Positions 1-7,547 of a stretch of DNA of 33,504 nucleotides are shown here, one piece after another (within the stretch, counting starts at the first letter, position 1; every line of letters starts with the position of its first letter). The translations under genes were made by a program, and so were the position numbers. The notes beneath the pieces were generated by a model, which did not search any database, was not told the DNA's origin, and was given only the letters and a program-made list of their open reading frames with translations. Source of the DNA: JAEZVV01 sp036652035. Lineage in GTDB: Bacteria > Pseudomonadota > Gammaproteobacteria > Burkholderiales > Burkholderiaceae_F. The DNA is taken from contig JAVVWR010000030.1 of the NCBI GenBank assembly GCA_036652035.1, forward strand, positions 1 through 33,504, written 5' to 3'.

Positions 1-1556
1 GCCACCGGCGCCGAGGTGCGGATCAAGTGGTCGAACGCGCCGAGCGCGGCTTTCGAGCCTTCGCCCATGGCGATCACGATCTGCTTGTAAGGCACGGTGG
101 TCGCATCGCCCGCGGCGAAGAGCCCCGGCACCGAGGTCTGGCAGCGCGCGTCGATCTCGATCTCGCCGAACTTGGTGAGCGCAACCGTGCCCTTCAACCA
201 ATCGGTGTTGGGCAGCAAGCCGATCTGCACGAATACGCCGGCCAGTTCCACCGAATGCAGCTCGTTGGTGGCGCGGTCCTTGTAGTCGAGGCCGATCACT
301 TTCTGCCCGTCGCCGCGCACTTCGGTGGTGAGCGCGTTCAGGATGATCTTCACGTTGGGCAGGCTCTTTAACTTGCGCTGAAGCACTTCGTCGGCGCGCA
401 GCTTGGTGTCGAACTCGATCAGCGTGACGTGCTCGACGACGCCGGCGAGGTCGATCGCCGCTTCCACGCCCGAGTTGCCGCCGCCGATCACGGCGACCTT
501 CTTGCCCTTGAACAGCGGGCCGTCGCAGTGCGGGCAGTAGGCCACGCCGCGGCCACGGTAGTCGCGCTCGCCCGGCACCTTCATTTCGCGCCAGCGCGCG
601 CCGGTGGCGAGCACCACGGTCTTGGCCTTGAGGCTGGCGCCGCTCTCGAGCTTGAGCTCGAAGCCGTGCGCGGCGGGCAGCAGTTGGGCGGCGCGCTGCA
701 GATTCATCACGTCGACGTCGTAAGCCTTGACGTGGGCTTCGAGTCCGGCGGCGAGCTTGGGGCCGTCGGTTTCCGTCACCGAGATGAAGTTCTCGATCGC
801 CATGGTGTCCATCACCTGGCCGCCGATGCGCTCGGCCACGATGCCGGTGCGGATGCCCTTGCGTGCGGCGTAAATCGCCGCGGCCGCGCCGGCCGGGCCG
901 CCGCCCACCACCAGCACGTCGAACTCGGGCTTTTGCGAAATCGCCGCGGCAGCGCGGGCGACCGCGCCGGTGTCGATCTTGGCCAGCAGTTCGGCCAGTT
1001 CCATGCGGCCCTGGCCAAAGTGCTCGCCGTTCAGGAAGACCATGGGCACGGCCATGATCTGGCGGCGTTCCACTTCTTCCTGGAACAGCGCGCCGTCGAT
1101 CATGGTGTGGCGGATGCGCGGGTTGAACACCGCCATCAGGGTGAAGGCCTGAACCACTTCCGGGCAGTTGTGGCAGGAGAGCGAGATGAAGGTCTCGAAC
1201 TCGAAATCGCCATCGATTGCCTGGATCTGTTCGATCACCTCGGGCTCGACCTTGGGCGGATGGCCGCCCGCCCACAGAAGGGCCAGCACCAGCGAAGTGA
1301 ATTCATGACCGAGCGGAATGCCGGCGAAGACCACGCCCATGTCCGCGCCCGCGCGGGTGACGCGAAAGGCTGGCTTGCGCACCGATTCGTCGCGCTCGAT
1401 CAGGCTGATCTTGGGCGAGAGCGCGGCAATCTCCTCGAGCAGCGAACGCATCTCGCGCGACGCCTCGCTCGCATCGAGCGAGGCGATCAGTTCGATCGGC
1501 TGCTGCAGCTTGGTGAGATAGGCCTGGAGTTGGGTCTTGAGCGCAGTGTCGAGCAT
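1..1556 (-). CDS. ahpF: Alkyl hydroperoxide reductase subunit F (3' end off the window)
   Basis: AhpF is the flavoprotein disulfide reductase that passes electrons from NADH to AhpC, which reduces peroxides in the cytosol. The translation starts MLDTALKTQLQAYL and has the expected order: a duplicated thioredoxin-like N-terminal domain with the redox pair CHNC (C128, C131), an FAD-binding motif VVGGGPAG, the active-site pair CPHC (C341, C344), and a C-terminal FAD motif around GLFAAGDATTVPYKQ. About 518 codons are visible. AhpF is usually near 520 residues, so only the last few residues and the stop lie beyond base 1. The ATG at 1556 has an AGGA sequence eight bases upstream. It lies 168 bases downstream of ahpC on the same strand, the usual ahpC-ahpF order. 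Identification is secure. Confidence 0.96.
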   Translation of the reverse strand, partial: MLDTALKTQLQAYLTKLQQPIELIASLDASEASREMRSLLEEIAALSPKISLIERDESVRKPAFRVTRAGADMGVVFAGIPLGHEFTSLVLALLWAGGHPPKVEPEVIEQIQAIDGDFEFETFISLSCHNCPEVVQAFTLMAVFNPRIRHTMIDGALFQEEVERRQIMAVPMVFLNGEHFGQGRMELAELLAKIDTGAVARAAAAISQKPEFDVLVVGGGPAGAAAAIYAARKGIRTGIVAERIGGQVMDTMAIENFISVTETDGPKLAAGLEAHVKAYDVDVMNLQRAAQLLPAAHGFELKLESGASLKAKTVVLATGARWREMKVPGERDYRGRGVAYCPHCDGPLFKGKKVAVIGGGNSGVEAAIDLAGVVEHVTLIEFDTKLRADEVLQRKLKSLPNVKIILNALTTEVRGDGQKVIGLDYKDRATNELHSVELAGVFVQIGLLPNTDWLKGTVALTKFGEIEIDARCQTSVPGLFAAGDATTVPYKQIVIAMGEGSKAALGAFDHLIRTSAPV

Positions 1557-1671
1557 GGGCAAGTTCCTGTAACGCTGGATGCACCAGCGATGAAACGAGG
1601 GGGGTTCAGTGCCCCTGCCGGATGGGCCAGGCAGGTCGGGCGAGTTCGCCGATCGGGAAGAGGTACTGCCA

Positions 1672-1696
1672 CCCGGACGCGGCGGACGCGTCCGGG
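1672..1696 (-). promoter_or_regulatory. GC-rich stem-loop between ahpC and ahpF
   Basis: A perfect 10-bp inverted repeat (CCCGGACGCG at 1672-1681, CGCGTCCGGG at 1687-1696) with a 5-base loop begins about 29 bases after the ahpC stop. It has no following T tract on the minus strand, so it is not a standard intrinsic terminator. Its position suggests a partial terminator, a processing site or a 3' stabiliser that lets ahpC be expressed above ahpF. The repeat is seen; the role is inferred. Confidence 0.55.
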
Positions 1697-1724
1697 CTTG
1701 AAGCTAAAGAGCTGTAGATCTTGC

Positions 1725-2288
1725 TTAGATTTTGCCAACGAGGTCGAGCGAGGGAGCCAGGGTCTCGGCGCCCGGGGTCCACTTGGCGGGGCAGACTTCG
1801 CCCGGGTGGCTGGCGACGTACTGGGCGGCCTGAACCTTGCGCAGCAGTTCCTTGGCGTCACGGCCGATGCCGTTGTCGTGGATCTCGCACAGCTTGATCT
1901 GACCTTCGGGGTTGATCACGAAGGTGCCACGCAGCGCCAGGCCCTCTTCTTCGATCATCACGTCGAAGTGGCGGGTGATCGCGCCGGTAGGGTCGCCCAC
2001 GAGCGGGTAGCTGACCTTCTTGATGGTGTCCGAGGTGTCGTGCCAGGCCTTGTGGGTGAAGTGGGTGTCGGTCGACACGCCGTAGATCTCGACGCCCATC
2101 GTCTTGAAGGTGTCGTAATGGTCGGCCAGATCGCCCAGCTCGGTCGGGCAGACAAAGGTGAAGTCGGCGGGGTAGAAGAACACCACCGACCACTTGCCCT
2201 TGAGGCTGTCTTCGGTGACTTCGATGAACTTGCCGTTCTGGTAGGCGGTGGCCTTGAAGGGCTTGACTTGAGTGTTGATCAGCGACAT
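1725..2288 (-). CDS. ahpC: Alkyl hydroperoxide reductase subunit C (typical 2-Cys peroxiredoxin)
   Basis: AhpC reduces hydrogen peroxide, organic peroxides and peroxynitrite and is recycled by AhpF. The 187-residue length matches the E. coli protein exactly. The peroxidatic cysteine C47 sits in FTFVCPTE and the resolving cysteine C166 in EVCPAKW, the two positions expected for a typical 2-Cys enzyme. The ATG at 2288 follows GAGAGCTATCTG, a modest ribosome site. It heads the ahpC-ahpF pair, with a candidate OxyR-like operator upstream at 2344-2358. Nothing is missing or unusual in the protein. Confidence 0.98.
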   Translation of the reverse strand: MSLINTQVKPFKATAYQNGKFIEVTEDSLKGKWSVVFFYPADFTFVCPTELGDLADHYDTFKTMGVEIYGVSTDTHFTHKAWHDTSDTIKKVSYPLVGDPTGAITRHFDVMIEEEGLALRGTFVINPEGQIKLCEIHDNGIGRDAKELLRKVQAAQYVASHPGEVCPAKWTPGAETLAPSLDLVGKI

Positions 2289-2340
2289 CAGATAGCTCTC
2301 ACAGGTGAGGTGAAAAACGGGGTGGACATGCAGTGAACAA

Positions 2341-2370
2341 ATAATAGCTATCGACTATTGGCTCCGCCAA
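2341..2370 (-). promoter_or_regulatory. Candidate ahpC promoter with an OxyR-like operator
   Basis: Upstream of ahpC the sequence ATAG-N7-CTAT occurs at 2344-2358, which matches one half of the published OxyR consensus (ATAG and CTAT blocks spaced by seven bases). The neighbouring half that OxyR usually also contacts is not matched. On the minus strand TTGGCG (2365-2370) and TATTAT (2341-2346) are spaced 18 bases and could be the -35 and -10 elements. A 6-bp inverted repeat, ATTGGC/GCCAAT (2357-2371), overlaps the -35. The pattern is seen; OxyR control is inferred from the gene's usual regulation. Confidence 0.5.
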
Positions 2371-2378
2371 TTGTAAAA

Positions 2379-2410
2379 ACCAATACTATCAATAGGCAAA
2401 GTGTATTGGT
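2379..2410. repeat. Perfect 8-bp inverted repeat upstream of ahpC
   Basis: ACCAATAC at 2379-2386 and GTATTGGT at 2403-2410 are exact reverse complements separated by 16 bases, so the arm centres are 24 bases apart, roughly two helical turns. The block is AT-rich in an otherwise GC-rich window and sits just upstream of the candidate ahpC promoter. This is the arrangement expected of a dimeric regulator site. No regulator can be named from it. Confidence 0.45.
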
Positions 2411-2480
2411 CTTGTACCCACCGGGATTGATCAAGGTCTTCGCGGCCCGCGGTTCGAGTCTCGACTCGGAAAATCGGCCT

Positions 2481-3191
2481 CTACCGCACCAGACTCAGCA
2501 GCAGCCCGATCTCGACCAGCTCGACGCCGGCTCCCAGGCAGTCGCCCGTCATTCCGCCCAGTCGGCGCTTGAGCCATAAACCATAGAGAGCGATCAAAAC
2601 CGGTGCTGCCAGCAGGCTTGGCGCCAGCCAGACGCTCGCGGCGGCGAGCAGGAGAGTCCAGGCGCCAATTTGCCACCACGAAATCGCCCAGCGGAAGCGC
2701 TCGCCATTGCCCGCCGCCAGCGGCGGCAGCGCGAGCGACCACACCAGAGTTCCCAGCCGTGCCCAGGCGGGAACCAGCATCAGGGCGAGCCAGGCGCCGT
2801 GGCCAGCCACCAGCATCAGCAGGACCAGCTTGGTGACGATGGCGAGCACCAGCGCCACTACGCCAAAACTGCCGACATGCGGGTCTTTCAGCACGGCGAG
2901 AAAGCGCTCGGGATCGCGATGTGCCGCGCCCAGTGCGTCGCTCATGTCGGCCAGCCCGTCGAGGTGCAGCGCGCCCGTGACCCAGACCCAGGCGGCCAGG
3001 GCCGCGATCGCGCCCAGCCAGGGATCGATCTGCGAACCCAGCAGGCTCGCGCCCGCCAGGATGGCGCCGATCAGCAGCCCGACCAGGGGGAACCAGCGCG
3101 AGCAACGCCACAGCTCGGCCGGGTCGAAGTGGGCGAGTTGCGACGTGGGCAAGCGGGTGAGGAACTGGATCGCCAGAAGGATTCCGCGCAT
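2481..3191 (-). CDS. cobS: Adenosylcobinamide-GDP ribazoletransferase (cobalamin synthase)
   Basis: CobS is the membrane enzyme that joins alpha-ribazole (or its phosphate) to adenosylcobinamide-GDP, the last assembly step of adenosylcobalamin. The protein of about 236 residues carries FLTRLP near its start, the family motif HLDGLADMSDAL, the DPHVGSFG segment and several hydrophobic membrane helices. I chose the ATG at 3191 because its A is the last base of the cobC stop (TGATG). A TTG two codons earlier would also be in frame. It is the last gene of cobT-cobC-cobS. Length and motifs are normal for the family. Confidence 0.95.
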   Translation of the reverse strand: MRGILLAIQFLTRLPTSQLAHFDPAELWRCSRWFPLVGLLIGAILAGASLLGSQIDPWLGAIAALAAWVWVTGALHLDGLADMSDALGAAHRDPERFLAVLKDPHVGSFGVVALVLAIVTKLVLLMLVAGHGAWLALMLVPAWARLGTLVWSLALPPLAAGNGERFRWAISWWQIGAWTLLLAAASVWLAPSLLAAPVLIALYGLWLKRRLGGMTGDCLGAGVELVEIGLLLSLVR

Positions 3192-3802
3192 CAGCAATGA
3201 CTTTGAAGTTCGAGCAGCACGGGCGGCTGCCCGGCCAGGTAGGAGACTCGCGCCCAGGCGGCGGGAGCGAGAGCGATGCGGCTGGCGTCGCCGGGGGCGA
3301 TATTGAGCGCCTGGGCGAGCACGGCGCGGATCACGCCGGCGTGGGTCAAGGCGAGCACCGGTCCCGAGCCAAGGGCGGCTTGCTCGATGCCGAGCGCCAC
3401 CCGGGTCGAGAACGCGGCCCAGCTTTCGCCGCCCGGTGGGCAGAGCGAGTGCGGATCGGCGCGAAACCGCTCATAGGCGTCGCCGTCGCGGGCACGTATT
3501 TCGGCCGCGCTCAGGCCCTCCCAGGCGCCGAAATCCATTTCGGCCAATTCCGCCAGAGGGGTCAGCGGCAAGGCTTGCTCGCGAGCGAACTCGACCGCAA
3601 AGTCGGCGCAGCGCCGGCGCGGCGAGCAGATCACGCGCTCGTAGCGACCGTTGAGGCGAGCCAGAGCGGCTTGAAGCTCGCGTCGGCCGCTTTCGCTGAG
3701 CGCTTCGTCGGCCGTGCCACGCAAGACGTTGGCGCGGCCCGCCACGCTGCCGTGGCGCAACCAGGTGACGACGACGGGACTGGCTGGCCCGTCCCTTGTC
3801 AT
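3191..3802 (-). CDS. cobC: Alpha-ribazole phosphatase, histidine phosphatase superfamily
   Basis: This is a 203-residue histidine phosphatase placed between cobT and cobS. It is therefore assigned as CobC, which dephosphorylates alpha-ribazole 5'-phosphate or the cobalamin phosphate. The phospho-accepting histidine is H17 in the LRHG motif. The acid residue is probably E88 in AEMDFGAWEG, and the second histidine is H154 in THAGVIR. The start at 3802 overlaps the cobT stop by one base (TGATG) and the cobS start overlaps its own stop in the same way, so translation is likely coupled. The fold alone does not fix the substrate; the operon does. Confidence 0.88.
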   Translation of the reverse strand: MTRDGPASPVVVTWLRHGSVAGRANVLRGTADEALSESGRRELQAALARLNGRYERVICSPRRRCADFAVEFAREQALPLTPLAELAEMDFGAWEGLSAAEIRARDGDAYERFRADPHSLCPPGGESWAAFSTRVALGIEQAALGSGPVLALTHAGVIRAVLAQALNIAPGDASRIALAPAAWARVSYLAGQPPVLLELQSHC

Positions 3803-4851
3803 CAGACCGGGCCTTGCACGCCGGCGGCCGCGAAGGTCGCCATTTCCGTGTGCAAGGCGATCGCCGAAGCAATCACCGGCAAGGCGATCGCGGCACCCGT
3901 GCCTTCGCCCAGACGCAGCCCGAGCGCCAGCAGCGGCTTCAGGCCGAGCTCTTCGAGCGCGCGCGCATGGGCGCGTTCGGCCGAGCAGTGCGACGCCAGC
4001 ATCCAGTCGCGCGCGGCGGGGGCGATGCGCACCGTGGCAATCGCGGCCGCGGTGGTGATGAAGCCGTCAATCAATACCGGCACGCCTTGTGCCGCGCCTT
4101 CAAGGTAGTAGCCGGCCATGGCGGCGATCTCGAGCCCGCCGACTTCGGCCAGCCAGTCGATGACGTCAGCCGGCGAGTTGGCGGCGGCCCGCGCCAGCGC
4201 CTGGTCGATCACCGCTCGCTTGCGCTCGATGCCGGCGGCGTTGACCCCGGCGCCCGCACCCACCCAGTCGGCGGCGGTCGTGCCGGTGAAAGCGGCGAGC
4301 AGCGCGGCGGTAGCGGTGGTGTTGCCGATCCCCATCTCGCCCGCGATCAGCAGATTGGCGCCGGCGGCCATGTCGGCACGAGCTTGCGCGCGGCCGACTT
4401 CGATCGCGGCGATCGCTTCGGCGCGGCTCATTGCCGGTGCCTGGGTGAAATCGGCGGTGCCGGCGCGCACGCGGGCGTTGGTCACGCCGTCGAGTGTTTC
4501 GAGTTCGCTGGCAACGCCAACGTTGACGATCGTCAGGCGCGCACCGTGAGTGCGGGCAAGCACGTTGATCGCCGCGCCGCCGCGGGCGAAATTGCGCACC
4601 ATTTCAGCCGTGACCGACGAAGGAAACGCCGCCACGCCCTGGGCCGTGACGCCATGGTCGCCAGCAAAGACCGCAATCGCTGCGGCCATGGGCAGCGGCA
4701 AGACACGAGCTTGGCGCGCCGCCAACCAGATCGCCACGTCTTCGAGCTGGCCGAGCGATCCGGGCGGCTTGGTCAGCTGGTTCTGGTGGGCAGCAGCGGC
4801 TGCCGCCATGTCGGCAGCGGGCACGGGAATGGAGGGCGCGATGAAGGGCAT
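3802..4851 (-). CDS. cobT: Nicotinate-nucleotide-dimethylbenzimidazole phosphoribosyltransferase
   Basis: CobT activates 5,6-dimethylbenzimidazole with nicotinate mononucleotide to give alpha-ribazole phosphate, the lower ligand of cobalamin. From the ATG at 4851 the protein has 349 residues, the normal family length. It shows the conserved LTKPPGSLG segment (about 26-34), AGDHGV (63-68), the GEMGIGNTT loop and the catalytic glutamate E316 in LGEGTG. The open frame extends 31 codons upstream to 4944, but those residues do not look like the family, so I use 4851. A perfect 12-bp palindrome, AACCTGCAGGTT (4855-4866), sits immediately upstream and may affect initiation. I saw no cobalamin riboswitch before this operon. 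Confidence 0.95.
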   Translation of the reverse strand: MPFIAPSIPVPAADMAAAAAAHQNQLTKPPGSLGQLEDVAIWLAARQARVLPLPMAAAIAVFAGDHGVTAQGVAAFPSSVTAEMVRNFARGGAAINVLARTHGARLTIVNVGVASELETLDGVTNARVRAGTADFTQAPAMSRAEAIAAIEVGRAQARADMAAGANLLIAGEMGIGNTTATAALLAAFTGTTAADWVGAGAGVNAAGIERKRAVIDQALARAAANSPADVIDWLAEVGGLEIAAMAGYYLEGAAQGVPVLIDGFITTAAAIATVRIAPAARDWMLASHCSAERAHARALEELGLKPLLALGLRLGEGTGAAIALPVIASAIALHTEMATFAAAGVQGPV

Positions 4852-4979
4852 GAGAACCTGCAGGTTTCGAGACCCTGCATTTTGCCCTGAAGGCCGCTGC
4901 CGATCCGGCATCGCATAAAGCAACGCCATCGCAGCGCGTTGCATGAAGGAAAGCCCGGCCGCGCGAGGGCGGCGCTGGC

Positions 4980-5372
4980 TTAAGCGGCCCGGCGCAGGTT
5001 GGGAGCCAAGCGCTCAAGCGCGTCGAGCGTCAAAAACACCGAGGAACGACCGCGCAGCGACAGCTCGCGAAAGCGCTTGAGCAATTCGCTTTCCTCACCG
5101 CGGGGAGTGGCGGCGGCTGCCATACCCTTTTCGCCGCTGACGATGTAGACGATGTCGAAACCGCTCGTGTGCAATTGCGACAAGGCGCGAACGTTGGGCT
5201 CGGCGCCGTTCTCATAACGTGCCAGCGTGTCGGTCGAGACATCCAGAAGGCTGGCTACGCGCTGCGAGCTCAAGCCCAGACGCTCCCGCTCCGAGCGCAG
5301 ACGGGCGCCACGGTCACGGTCGCAAAGGCGGGCCACTGTAGACATGAGGTTTTCCAAGGAAAGAGAAGACAT
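4980..5372 (-). CDS. Small XRE-family helix-turn-helix regulator
   Basis: This 130-residue protein has a Cro/C1-type helix-turn-helix in its first half (about residues 22-65). It includes LRSERERLGLSSQRVASLLD, followed by the recognition-helix region STDTLARYENG. The C-terminal half is short and helical and I do not recognise it. It is likely a DNA-binding regulator, with a target that cannot be told from sequence. Two starts are possible: ATG 5372 or ATG 5345. The latter has GGA about eight bases upstream and is equally plausible. It lies 128 bases upstream of cobT on the same strand, so control of the cob genes is conceivable but unsupported. Confidence 0.8.
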   Translation of the reverse strand: MSSLSLENLMSTVARLCDRDRGARLRSERERLGLSSQRVASLLDVSTDTLARYENGAEPNVRALSQLHTSGFDIVYIVSGEKGMAAAATPRGEESELLKRFRELSLRGRSSVFLTLDALERLAPNLRRAA

Positions 5373-5469
5373 TGCACGCTAGAAGGCGAGAATTAGGTGA
5401 GTCTTAAGGCCGCGTCCAGGAGCCTCCTGGGCTATGACCGAAGTCAAGCCGGGCCCAAGTGCAATGACT

Positions 5470-5493
5470 CAGGGCCGCGCGAAGGCGGCCCTG
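5470..5493 (-). terminator. Strong hairpin downstream of the SYLF gene
   Basis: CAGGGCCGC (5470-5478) and GCGGCCCTG (5485-5493) form a 9-bp stem with a 6-base loop, 28 bases after the SYLF gene stop. There is no T tract on the minus strand, so efficient intrinsic termination is doubtful. It may mark the transcript 3' end. Confidence 0.4.
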
Positions 5494-5521
5494 GTGGCGA
5501 TTGGCCGAGCTGGTTCGCGGC

Positions 5522-6085
5522 TCAGTTGAGGTCGGCGTCTTTCCAGTATTTCCGGGCGCCGGCCGAAACGCCGAGCGACAACCCGGTCTTGGTCATCGGA
5601 TAGACCAGGATTGGCGAATTGATCGATTCGCCCTTCTGCGCGTTCAGTCCCTTGCCGTCGGCGGCGGCGGTCGCGCTCATGTCGCCGCTGAACTCCCAGC
5701 CCGAGCTGATGAATTTGTTGAGGGCGGAAGCGTCGCGGAACACCAGAACCTCGCGGTAGTCCTTGATGCCGATGTCGAGACCGCCGCTGGCTTGCGCCAT
5801 GTTCATGTAGGTGTACTTCTTGGTCGCGCGGTCATAGATCACGCCACGGCCACCGGCGCCACCGATCAGAAAGCTCAAGCCAAAGCTCGAGAAGCAGCCG
5901 TAACCCGGCGCCTTCTCGACCACGGTCTTGAGTTTCGGTTTTTCCTTGTAGAGCGTGGCGAGTGCCTGATCGCACATGGCGCGCAACTCGTTGCGCTCCT
6001 TGGCGGGATCGGCGGCTAGCGTCGGAACCGTGGCTGTCAGGGCGACAGCGGCGATGACTAGATGTTGGAGCCGTGGCATCTTCAT
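5522..6085 (-). CDS. Exported SYLF-domain (Ysc84-like) protein
   Basis: This 187-residue protein has an N-terminal signal peptide: a basic start, a hydrophobic core LVIAAVALTATV, and a likely cut after TLAA near residue 25. A SYLF/Ysc84-type domain follows. Visible family features are GYGCFSSFGLSFLIGGAGG, the GGLDIGIKDYREVLVF strand region and a closing GLSLGVSAGARKYW. SYLF domains in eukaryotes bind phosphoinositides. The bacterial exported versions are poorly characterised, so a role at the periplasmic membrane surface is inference. It has an excellent ribosome site (AAGGAGAAGCTG before ATG 6085). The gene stands alone, with about 200 bases upstream and the ychF terminator ending there. Confidence 0.88.
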   Translation of the reverse strand: MKMPRLQHLVIAAVALTATVPTLAADPAKERNELRAMCDQALATLYKEKPKLKTVVEKAPGYGCFSSFGLSFLIGGAGGRGVIYDRATKKYTYMNMAQASGGLDIGIKDYREVLVFRDASALNKFISSGWEFSGDMSATAAADGKGLNAQKGESINSPILVYPMTKTGLSLGVSAGARKYWKDADLN

Positions 6086-6235
6086 CAGCTTCTCCTTGTT
6101 GAGAAACGGCTTCCCCGACCCGGACGGGCCTGGGTGCTGCTAACAACATAGCGCCGATTGCCAGGCGTGGAAATGAGCGACGGACCCGACCGCAGCAGTG
6201 TGGCTGCGGCACCCATCACCGATTGACAGCAGGCG

Positions 6236-6260
6236 CAAAAAAGCCCCGCAACGCGGGGCT
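6236..6260 (-). terminator. Rho-independent terminator of ychF
   Basis: AGCCCCGC (6242-6249) and GCGGGGCT (6253-6260) form an 8-bp stem with a 3-base loop. The minus strand then continues with six T residues (6241 down to 6236). It lies 26 bases after the ychF stop and is a textbook intrinsic terminator. Confidence 0.93.
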
Positions 6261-6286
6261 GGCGCAAGACCGCTCGAGAGCGAGCG

Positions 6287-7378
6287 TCAGACGTTGAACA
6301 GGAAGTTCAGCACGTCGCCGTCCTGAACCACGTATTCCTTGCCTTCGGCGCGCATCTTGCCGGCTTCCTTGGCGCCTTGTTCGCCCTTGAACGCAATGAA
6401 GTCGTCGTAGGCGATGGTCTGGGCGCGGATGAAGCCGCGCTCGAAGTCGGTGTGGATCACGCCCGCCGCCTGCGGCGCGGTGTCGCCCTTATGGATGGTC
6501 CAGGCGCGCACTTCCTTCACGCCCGCGGTGAAGTAGGTTTCGAGGCCCAGCAGCGTGTAGCCGGCTCGGATCATGCGGTCGAGGCCGGGCTCGTGCATGC
6601 CCATGTCTTCGAGGAACATGGCCTTGTCGTCGTCGGGCAGATCGGAGATCTCGGCCTCGACCTTGGCGCACACCGACACCACGGGAGCGCCTTCGCCAGC
6701 GGCGTGGGCCTTGACCTTGTCGAGCAGCGGATTGTTCTCGAAGCCGTGCTCTTCGACGTTGGCGACGTACATGGTCGGCTTGGTCGTGAGCAGAAAGAGC
6801 GGGCGGATCAGAGCCTTCTCGTCGTCCGACAGATCGACGCCACGCACCGGGCGAGCTTCGTTGAGCGTGGGCAGGATTTTTTCAAGCACCGCCACCAGCT
6901 TGGCCGCGTCCTTGTCGCCGCTGCGCGCGACCTTGTTGTAGCGGTGCAGCTGCTTTTCGACGGCGGCGAGGTCGGCCAGCGCCAGTTCGGTGTTGATCAC
7001 TTCGATGTCGTTGATCGGATCGACCTTGCCGGCAACGTGAATGATGTTGTCGTCATCGAAGCAGCGAACGATGTGCGCGATCGCGTCGCACTCGCGGATG
7101 TTGGCGAGGAACTGGTTGCCCAGACCTTCGCCCTTGCTCGCGCCCGCCACCAGGCCGGCGATGTCGACAAACTCGACCGTCGCCGGCAGCACGCGCTGCG
7201 GCTGGACAACGTCGGCCAGCTTGGCCAAGCGCGGGTCAGGCACCTCGACCACGCCGACGTTGGGCTCGATCGTGCAGAACGGATAGTTCTCGGCCGCGAT
7301 CCCGGCCTTGGTCAGCGCGTTAAAGAGGGTCGACTTGCCAACGTTAGGCAGGCCGACGATGCCGCATTTGAGTCCCAT
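6287..7378 (-). CDS. ychF: Redox-regulated ATPase YchF (OBG family)
   Basis: YchF is a universally conserved Obg-family P-loop protein that prefers ATP to GTP, binds ribosomes and in E. coli affects the oxidative stress response. The 363-residue protein begins MGLKCGIVGLPNVGKST, with the P-loop at residues 9-16. It has the DIAGLV G3 motif, the non-standard G4 motif NVEE in place of NKxD (the reason the family binds ATP), and a C-terminal TGS domain ending in GDVLNFLFNV. I use the ATG at 7378. The open frame upstream to 7510 is not conserved in type. It is followed by a strong terminator and appears monocistronic. Confidence 0.97.
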   Translation of the reverse strand: MGLKCGIVGLPNVGKSTLFNALTKAGIAAENYPFCTIEPNVGVVEVPDPRLAKLADVVQPQRVLPATVEFVDIAGLVAGASKGEGLGNQFLANIRECDAIAHIVRCFDDDNIIHVAGKVDPINDIEVINTELALADLAAVEKQLHRYNKVARSGDKDAAKLVAVLEKILPTLNEARPVRGVDLSDDEKALIRPLFLLTTKPTMYVANVEEHGFENNPLLDKVKAHAAGEGAPVVSVCAKVEAEISDLPDDDKAMFLEDMGMHEPGLDRMIRAGYTLLGLETYFTAGVKEVRAWTIHKGDTAPQAAGVIHTDFERGFIRAQTIAYDDFIAFKGEQGAKEAGKMRAEGKEYVVQDGDVLNFLFNV

Positions 7379-7547
7379 GCTTCGTCTCGTGTTCTTTGCG
7401 TTTGAGGTGCGCCAGGCGGCGCAAACCCTGTAATTATCCCTTGCCGGAGACCTTCGCACACTCCGCATGACTACCCGCTCGATTTCGGTTTCCGCGGCTG
7501 TCATGTTCACTGCGGTCGTTTCGTCCTCGTCAGCTCGTCGGTCGCGG

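Noticed and set aside
429..2336. 635-codon plus-strand open frame opposite ahpF and ahpC
   Set aside because: It is a shadow of two clear genes in GC-rich DNA; its low-complexity His/Ala/Arg/Gly composition matches no family I know.
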